The translations under genes were made by a program, and so were the position numbers. From NCBI RefSeq assembly GCF_031454155.1, contig NZ_JAVDQG010000002.1, forward strand, positions 372,001 through 436,000: a stretch of 64,000 nt of DNA. Direction: 5' to 3'. Below are positions 58,891 through 64,000 of the stretch, in pieces (positions within the stretch are counted from its first letter, which is position 1; every line of letters begins with the position of its first letter). Under the pieces are notes generated by a model that did not search any database, was not told the origin of the DNA, and was given only the letters and a program-made list of their open reading frames with translations. The DNA is from Desmospora profundinema (GTDB taxonomy: Bacteria > Bacillota > Bacilli > Thermoactinomycetales > DSM-45169).

Positions 58891-59931
58891 TCATTGGCCA
58901 CTGTTCTGTGTCTGCGTTTTGTTGCTTTGAGCGATAAAATTCCGGTGCTGTTCATAGGTTTCCGCAAAGTAATGTTCCCCGGTTCCATCTTTCTTCGTTA
59001 CATAGTATAGGTATGAATGCTGCTCCGGCTCCAATACGGCAGTCAATGCCCGCTCACCGGGGTTGGCGATCGGCCCGGGCGGCAGACCGTCGATTCGATA
59101 CGTGTTGTAGGGACTATCCAACTTCAGGTCTTTATAATACAGGCGTTCTTTTTGTTCACCCAGCGCATACTGGATCGTGGCATCCACCTGGAGGCGCATA
59201 TTTTTATCCAAACGGTTTTGGATCACTCCCGCAATCTTGGGAAACTCATGCTCCGCTTGTCCTTCCCGTTCCACAATGGAGGCCACCGTCACCCACTCAT
59301 CGACGGTCATATTCCGCTCCTGCAAACGTTGAAGGGCACCGCTTTTTTCCATCCGGGCAGCGAATTGCCCCAGCATCAATTTTACCACATCCTCAGCATT
59401 GGCCGTCTTTGGAATATTGTACGTGCTGGGGAACAGATATCCCTCCAGCCGGTACGTCCGGTTTTCTTTCTCGGGGATGTTTTGGATAAAATCAAAATCG
59501 TATTCTCCCTCATCCACCGCTTTCAAAAACTCCTCTTTACTCACTTTTCCTTTTTTATCGATGGCACTACCAATTTGATCGATTGTAAAGCCTTCCGGAA
59601 TCGTGACCGTGTAAGTATTCTGACGACCTTTGGTGAACATGTCCAACATGCTGTCGATGTCCATCTCCGGTGACACTTCATAAACTCCAGCCTGGAGCCT
59701 GCGGTTGCCGGTGAGGAACAAGTATGTACTGAAGAACCAATCATGGCGAATCAAATTCTCATCCTTTAACATGCGGCCGATGTCGGCTGTGGAAGAACCT
59801 GGATTAATCTCAAACTGGACGGGTTCATGACGTTGTGGAGAACTCAATGTGTAATCCACATAAAAATAAGCCAACACCGACCAAGCTGCGAACAAGGCCA
59901 GAGTGTAAAAAAGTCGCATCAGCCACTTCAT
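58891..59931 (-). CDS. mltG: Endolytic transglycosylase MltG, first copy
   Basis: Same architecture as the downstream copy: membrane helix (about 6-26), LysM-like region, catalytic Glu in VASIVEREGQ, and LPPGPIANPG. 346 residues. AAGAAGGAG lies eight bases before ATG 59931. In B. subtilis one mltG (yrrL) sits in this block; here there are two in tandem with about half of residues identical by eye. A terminator precedes it, so both have a promoter between 59984 and 59931. Confidence 0.93.
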   Translation of the reverse strand: MKWLMRLFYTLALFAAWSVLAYFYVDYTLSSPQRHEPVQFEINPGSSTADIGRMLKDENLIRHDWFFSTYLFLTGNRRLQAGVYEVSPEMDIDSMLDMFTKGRQNTYTVTIPEGFTIDQIGSAIDKKGKVSKEEFLKAVDEGEYDFDFIQNIPEKENRTYRLEGYLFPSTYNIPKTANAEDVVKLMLGQFAARMEKSGALQRLQERNMTVDEWVTVASIVEREGQAEHEFPKIAGVIQNRLDKNMRLQVDATIQYALGEQKERLYYKDLKLDSPYNTYRIDGLPPGPIANPGERALTAVLEPEQHSYLYYVTKKDGTGEHYFAETYEQHRNFIAQSNKTQTQNSGQ

Positions 59932-59983
59932 CCGATGTGCTCCTTCTTTGCGGAGTTTCACCTTTTTTATGTTATCACATGTA

Positions 59984-60016
59984 CAAAAAAAAATAACGAG
60001 GTTTTCCCCCGTTATT
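59984..60016 (-). terminator. Terminator after the DUF1292 gene
   Basis: Minus strand: AATAACG, 11-nt loop, CGTTATT, then TTTTTTT. Confidence 0.8.
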
Positions 60017-60021
60017 CGTCA

Positions 60022-60327
60022 TCATTCGTCAAAATAGAGCATTTCGTCTATCGCGTCCGCCACTTCATCCCACTCGTTCTCGTCTTCCACGTGTTCAACC
60101 CGATAGGACTCCCCACAAGGGGTCACCCGAAAGACGTAAGCATCCGATTCCGGTTCTTCATCTGTACACAAGAGGGCGTAATGACGACCATTGATATCCA
60201 ATTCGCGGAGCAGGTGATAACGGGAATCCGGATCGACACCTTCTTCATCACTGAGAATCAGTTTGGATCCCCAGATGGATTCCAGTACGTTTAACCGTTT
60301 GGCCATCCGCTGTTCCCGTTTATCCAT
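60022..60327 (-). CDS. DUF1292 protein, second copy
   Basis: Small acidic protein of 101 residues. N-terminal basic helix, then a beta-strand domain (ILSDEEGVDPDSRYHLLREL, YALLCTDEEPESDAYVFRV) and an acidic end (WDEVADAIDEMLYFDE), the pattern of DUF1292/YrzB. It lies 25 bp downstream of the other DUF1292 gene. AGGTGAT lies before ATG 60327. Role unknown. Confidence 0.82.
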   Translation of the reverse strand: MDKREQRMAKRLNVLESIWGSKLILSDEEGVDPDSRYHLLRELDINGRHYALLCTDEEPESDAYVFRVTPCGESYRVEHVEDENEWDEVADAIDEMLYFDE

Positions 60328-60351
60328 CGGATTATCACCTGGCTCTCCCAT

Positions 60352-60675
60352 TCACATGGATTCGTCTTGAAGCTGATCCTCCAACGTGCGAAGCACTTCT
60401 TCCACCATATCCCACTCCCCATCATCCTCGATCGGGATCAGGTTGATGTTTTCTCCATCCCCTTCATAGCGAAAGGCGTATACTTCCTGTTCCACGGCTT
60501 CTTCTTCATTCTCGTTCCCTTCCCCTTGCGTTTCATCCAGGGGAGTCAGGAGGATGTATTTGTTGCCGTTATCCTGTTCAAAACGGAACAGGACTTCAAA
60601 GGTTTCCTGCTGTCCGTCCTCGTTGCTGATTAATACCGTTTCTGTCATATTTTCATGTTGTCCGTTGTCATCCAT
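60352..60675 (-). CDS. yrzB: DUF1292 protein, YrzB-like
   Basis: Acidic protein of 107 residues with VLISNEDGQQETFEVLFRFE, YILLTPLDE and VYAFRYEGDG, the YrzB/DUF1292 core. In B. subtilis yrzB stands between yrrK (ruvX) and yrrL (mltG), as here. AAGGAGG lies seven bases before ATG 60675. Function unknown. Confidence 0.88.
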   Translation of the reverse strand: MDDNGQHENMTETVLISNEDGQQETFEVLFRFEQDNGNKYILLTPLDETQGEGNENEEEAVEQEVYAFRYEGDGENINLIPIEDDGEWDMVEEVLRTLEDQLQDESM

Positions 60676-60846
60676 TTGTATTCCTCCTTCGACTGTGCAA
60701 GCCTCGCCTAGTGTCCCATCAGGCCGCTTCACTTTGCTTTTCTTGGCCCTTTCATACGAAGGGGGCCGTCGGCATAGAGCTCAACTGGCAGCAGGGTTTC
60801 CAAGCCTCCTCCATCCAACACGATCAATATAGTATAGAAGGAGGAC

Positions 60847-61293
60847 TTAGTCACTTCGTTCCCGGGCCTTGCTCCGAGCATCCAGATATCCTTGCAAAAT
60901 CCAGGATGCTGCCAATTGGTCAACCACTTTTTTTCGCTTTTTTCTGCTCATATCCGCTTCGATCAGGGTACGTTCCACGGCCGCTGTCGACAACCGTTCA
61001 TCCCACAAATGGACAGGAAGGCCGAAACGGCCTTCCAACTCCCTGGCAAGGTCTTGACACGCCCGGCCCCGTTCCCCAATCGTCCCGTCCATATTTCGGG
61101 GAAGCCCCACCACGATTGAACGGATCTCATACTCCTCAATCAATTGGTGGAGGCGTTCGATCCAACGGGAATCATCCGTCCGCTGAACCATCTCAATCCC
61201 CTGAGCTGTCCATCCCATCGGGTCGCTGACAGCCACCCCAATCCGCTTTCCTCCCAAATCCAATCCCATCACGCGCTCGATCAATCGCTCCAT
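60847..61293 (-). CDS. ruvX: Holliday junction resolvase-like protein RuvX/YqgF
   Basis: RNase H-fold nuclease of 148 residues: first acidic motif MGLDLGGKRIGVAVSD (about 9-24), IVVGLPRNMDGTIGERG, and the C-terminal DERLSTAAVERTL with the later QLAASWILQGYLD. Family members act in Holliday-junction resolution or pre-16S rRNA processing. It lies 34 bp downstream of ireB. The true start may be a few residues further in, since GGGAG touches the ATG. Confidence 0.95.
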   Translation of the reverse strand: MERLIERVMGLDLGGKRIGVAVSDPMGWTAQGIEMVQRTDDSRWIERLHQLIEEYEIRSIVVGLPRNMDGTIGERGRACQDLARELEGRFGLPVHLWDERLSTAAVERTLIEADMSRKKRKKVVDQLAASWILQGYLDARSKARERSD

Positions 61294-61327
61294 CTCCCGT
61301 AAGCATCTGTCATTTCCTGTTTAGCCC

Positions 61328-61588
61328 TCAACCCTTTTCCTTATCCAGATAGGATTTGACCAGTTCCTCCAGGAGCTCGTCCCGTTCCACTTTTCGAATT
61401 AAAGAGCGGGCATTGTTATTTCGAGGGATATAAGCGGGATCTCCCGATAACAGATATCCCACCATCTGGTGGATCGGGTTGTATCCTTTATCACTTAACG
61501 CTTCATACACGGTCAGCAACACTTCACGAGGATTCGCTTCTTGTTCCTCTCCACGGAAATCGAACTTCATCGTTTTATCCATGGACAC
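61328..61588 (-). CDS. ireB: IreB family regulatory phosphoprotein (YrzL/UPF0297)
   Basis: Protein of 86 residues nearly identical in pattern to YrzL/IreB: DKTMKFDF at the start, the central [40 protein letters not shown] and [12 protein letters not shown]. IreB is a target of the PASTA kinase IreK/PrkC that influences cell-wall antibiotic tolerance in Enterococcus. GTG 61588, seven bases after GAGGTG, gives the family-typical MS-DKTMKF start. Confidence 0.96.
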   Translation of the reverse strand: MSMDKTMKFDFRGEEQEANPREVLLTVYEALSDKGYNPIHQMVGYLLSGDPAYIPRNNNARSLIRKVERDELLEELVKSYLDKEKG

Positions 61589-61687
61589 TCTCAACACCTC
61601 TTTCTATCTATTGACCACCTTTCGTAAAACCATTCGCGTACCATGTGGTTATTTCCTCTATTCCTCAATTATGGGCATCGTAAACCA

Positions 61688-64000
61688 TCAGCGGGATGCG
61701 TGTAGTTCTACCAAGCGGGTAACGGCTTCCAACGCTTCCCCCAGGCGCTCCGGCTGTTTTCCACCTGCCTGCGCCATGTCCGGTCGGCCTCCTCCTCCGC
61801 CGCCGCAGTGGGATGCCGCTTCTTTTACCAATTTACCGGCGTGCAGGCCTTGTTTGACATAGGTCTCCGAAACACGGGCTACGAGCTGTACTTTGCCCCC
61901 GCTTACCGCACCCAGCACAATCACCCCTTCGCCGATGCGCGCTCTTAAATCATCCATCATCCGGCGAAGATTGTCCATATCCGGTGCATCCACCTGGGCC
62001 ACCAGGAGGGGAACACCGGCCACTTCCCGCACCGAATCCGCAAGGTTAGCTCCTTCCATTTGGTTTAGTTTGGCGCGAAGGGATTCGTTTTCCCGGCTGA
62101 GCTCCTTAATTCGGCCTTGCAGCCCTTCCACCCGATCTACCACTTCAGCCGGTTGGGTTTTTAAACGGTCGGCAGCCTGGTGCAACTGATCCAGTTGTTC
62201 TTCCAAATGACGATAGGCGTGGCGACCGGTGACCGCTTCTACCCGCCGGGTGCCGGATCCGATCCCGCTTTCGGCCACCAGTTTAAACAACCCGATTTCC
62301 CCGGTTTGCTGCACATGGGTACCCCCGCACAACTCCAGGCTGTAATCCCCAACCCGGACTACACGAACCACGTCTCCATACTTTTCCCCGAACAAAGCCA
62401 TCGCACCCATCGCTTTGGCTTCCGCCAGGGATTTTTCAAATGTCTCGACCGGAATGTTGGCCCAGATCTGTCGATTGACCCGTTCTTCCACTTCCCGCTT
62501 CTGATCCGGTGTCATTCCCTCGATGTGGGTAAAGTCAAAGCGGAGCCGATCCGGCGCTACCAACGAACCCGCCTGATTGACGTGATTTCCCAACACTTCT
62601 TTCAAGGCCTGGTGCAACAAGTGGGTGGCTGTATGGTTTTTAATCACGCCTTGCCGGTACGTGTGATGGATCCGGGCGGTCGCATCGTCTCCCAGGGCAA
62701 GGGTTCCCTCCAAAACCGTCACATAGTGAATATGTTCCCCTTTTGGCCCTTTTTTTACATCGTCAACCCGCAATCGGGCTCGGGAAGTGTGAATTTCACC
62801 CTGATCCCCCACCTGACCGCCGCTTTCGGCGTAAAATGGCGTCTCCTCCAACACAACCTGGGCTTGTGTACCCTCACCCACTACATCGACGATGCGATTG
62901 TCGTGGATGATGGCGGCAATCCGGGTTTGTTTCTCCTCTTCTCCATAACCGACAAAGGTGCTCTCCACATTCAGTTCGGACAGCGCTCCTCCTTGCACCT
63001 GCATGCTGCCGGCCTCCTGCCGAGCCCCGCGGGCACGCTCCCGCTGTTCGGCCATGGCAGCTTCAAAGCCTTCCTTATCCACCGTCAGTCCGTGTTCCCG
63101 GGCAAAATCCTCCGTCAGATCCACCGGGAATCCATACGTATCATACAGGGTGAAGGCATCCCGTCCGGTGATTTGGGTTTTTCCACGCTCTTTCAGTTCC
63201 GCCACGCGATTTTCCAGGATCAACAGCCCTTCAGACAGTGTCTCCAGAAACCGCTCTTCCTCTCCACGAATCACTTTTTCGATGAAGTCCCGTTTCTCAT
63301 CGGGTTCGGGATAAAACTCCTTCATCGCATCGGCCACCACACCCGTTAAGCGGTACAGGAATGCACGTTCCACCCCGAGCGTACGGGCATAACGGACAGC
63401 CCGACGCAGCAGTCGGCGGAGTACATATCCACGCCCCTCATTGGAGGGGAGCGGACCGTCTGCGATGGCAAACACCAATGTACGGACATGATCGGCAATC
63501 ACCTTTAGTGCCGTATCAATCGATTCGCTTTCCCCATAGGTGACGCCGGCTTCTTTCGCCGCTGCTTGGATAATGGGTTGAAACAGGTCGGTATCGAAAT
63601 TGGTCGGAACGTCCTGCATCACCGACGCCATCCGTTCCAACCCCATGCCGGTATCGATGTTTTTGTTGGGCAGGGGGGTATAGCTGCCGTCAGGGTTGTG
63701 GTTGTACTGGGAGAACACCAGATTCCAGACTTCAAGATAACGGGCATTTTCCCCGCCGGGATAACACTCTGGATCCGACTCGTCTCCGTATTCCTTCCCC
63801 CGATCGTAGAAGATCTCGGAGTTGGGTCCGCACGGCCCTTCCCCAATGTCCCAGAAGTTTTCTTCCAGCTTGACGATCCGCTCCGCCGGAATACCGACCT
63901 GTTCATTCCAAATACGAAAGGCTTCATCATCCTCAGGATGGATGGTAATCGACAACCGTTCTGGGTCCAACCCGAGCCAGCGGGAATCCGTCAAGAGCTC
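61688..64000 (-). CDS. alaS: Alanyl-tRNA synthetase (5' end cut by window edge)
   Basis: Class II aminoacyl-tRNA synthetase, 770 codons visible of about 880. The catalytic domain is cut at its N-terminus; [14 protein letters not shown] and GMGLERM belong to it. The editing domain has [11 protein letters not shown] and [13 protein letters not shown] with the zinc-binding His and Cys residues. The C-terminal C-Ala domain ends [16 protein letters not shown]. It leads the conserved block alaS-ireB-ruvX-yrzB. The frame is open through base 64000. Confidence 0.97.
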   Translation of the reverse strand, partial: ELLTDSRWLGLDPERLSITIHPEDDEAFRIWNEQVGIPAERIVKLEENFWDIGEGPCGPNSEIFYDRGKEYGDESDPECYPGGENARYLEVWNLVFSQYNHNPDGSYTPLPNKNIDTGMGLERMASVMQDVPTNFDTDLFQPIIQAAAKEAGVTYGESESIDTALKVIADHVRTLVFAIADGPLPSNEGRGYVLRRLLRRAVRYARTLGVERAFLYRLTGVVADAMKEFYPEPDEKRDFIEKVIRGEEERFLETLSEGLLILENRVAELKERGKTQITGRDAFTLYDTYGFPVDLTEDFAREHGLTVDKEGFEAAMAEQRERARGARQEAGSMQVQGGALSELNVESTFVGYGEEEKQTRIAAIIHDNRIVDVVGEGTQAQVVLEETPFYAESGGQVGDQGEIHTSRARLRVDDVKKGPKGEHIHYVTVLEGTLALGDDATARIHHTYRQGVIKNHTATHLLHQALKEVLGNHVNQAGSLVAPDRLRFDFTHIEGMTPDQKREVEERVNRQIWANIPVETFEKSLAEAKAMGAMALFGEKYGDVVRVVRVGDYSLELCGGTHVQQTGEIGLFKLVAESGIGSGTRRVEAVTGRHAYRHLEEQLDQLHQAADRLKTQPAEVVDRVEGLQGRIKELSRENESLRAKLNQMEGANLADSVREVAGVPLLVAQVDAPDMDNLRRMMDDLRARIGEGVIVLGAVSGGKVQLVARVSETYVKQGLHAGKLVKEAASHCGGGGGGRPDMAQAGGKQPERLGEALEAVTRLVELHASR

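Noticed and set aside
1-64000. tRNA genes, rRNA, CRISPR arrays, intact insertion sequences or prophage
   Set aside because: No tRNA T-loop context, no direct-repeat array with spacers, and no transposase, integrase or phage structural gene was recognised on reading both strands.

Overview
This window reads as one contiguous chromosomal piece of a Gram-positive, endospore-forming bacterium of the order Bacillales. It carries sigK, strong AGGAGG-type ribosome binding sites, many intrinsic terminators, a bactofilin pair of the YhbD/YhbE type, and an alaS-ireB-ruvX-yrzB-mltG block in the order known from Bacillus subtilis. The fairly high GC content, hydroxyectoine genes and NaChBac-type channel make a Thermoactinomycetaceae-like organism plausible, but that placement is inference. 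No rRNA, tRNA, CRISPR array or intact insertion sequence was seen. Both ends are cut: catalase at the left, alaS at the right.

Region 1-7 kb: catalase end, a DeoR regulator with a HAD phosphatase, a DUF4397 protein, an ACR3/BASS-type transporter and small proteins. Region 7.1-10.8 kb is the most unusual part. A SigZ-like sigma factor, a 62-residue cysteine-rich peptide and a flavoprotein-MFS operon lie together, and each of the three transcription units starts behind the same motif, TTGCGTC-N16-CGTCT. The peptide and the flavoprotein tail share a CCG...TSSCC pattern, so this looks like a self-contained SigZ regulon for a thiol-reactive toxicant, possibly arsenic. Region 10.8-16.4 kb holds a decayed 5' copy of sigK, glutathione peroxidase, an ArsR/SRPBCC pair, a Cys-rich four-helix protein fused to a cupin, and intact sigK.

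Region 16.4-31.6 kb: a thermonuclease-like lipoprotein, an intracellular subtilase, a P1 peptidase, a Rok-like DNA-binding protein, a frameshifted acetyltransferase, an FAD monooxygenase, bactofilin genes, a flippase remnant joined to a repeat element, a Vpr-like secreted subtilase and an aminotransferase. Region 31.6-41.6 kb: a MntP/YtaF-type membrane protein, an alpha/beta hydrolase lacking the usual histidine, an orphan PRD regulator with EIIA, a large secreted M14 carboxypeptidase, a voltage-gated sodium channel and an M20 amidohydrolase.

Region 41.9-45.3 kb is the ectABCD cluster for ectoine and 5-hydroxyectoine. Region 45.4-51 kb has an MFS exporter and a duplicated segment: three paralogous four-helix membrane proteins and two copies, one dead, of the start of a MocR regulator. 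Region 51-64 kb: GH32 sucrose hydrolase, EamA transporter, FMN-riboswitch-controlled ribU, a class B PBP, a PPOX-family protein, tandem mltG genes, two DUF1292 genes, ruvX, ireB and alaS.

A short repeat family of about 145 bp with CTAGGGC-type inverted ends recurs across the window: two full copies (20.0 and 33.2 kb), one internally deleted copy (52.6 kb) and three decayed copies. It marks several sites where genes are truncated.
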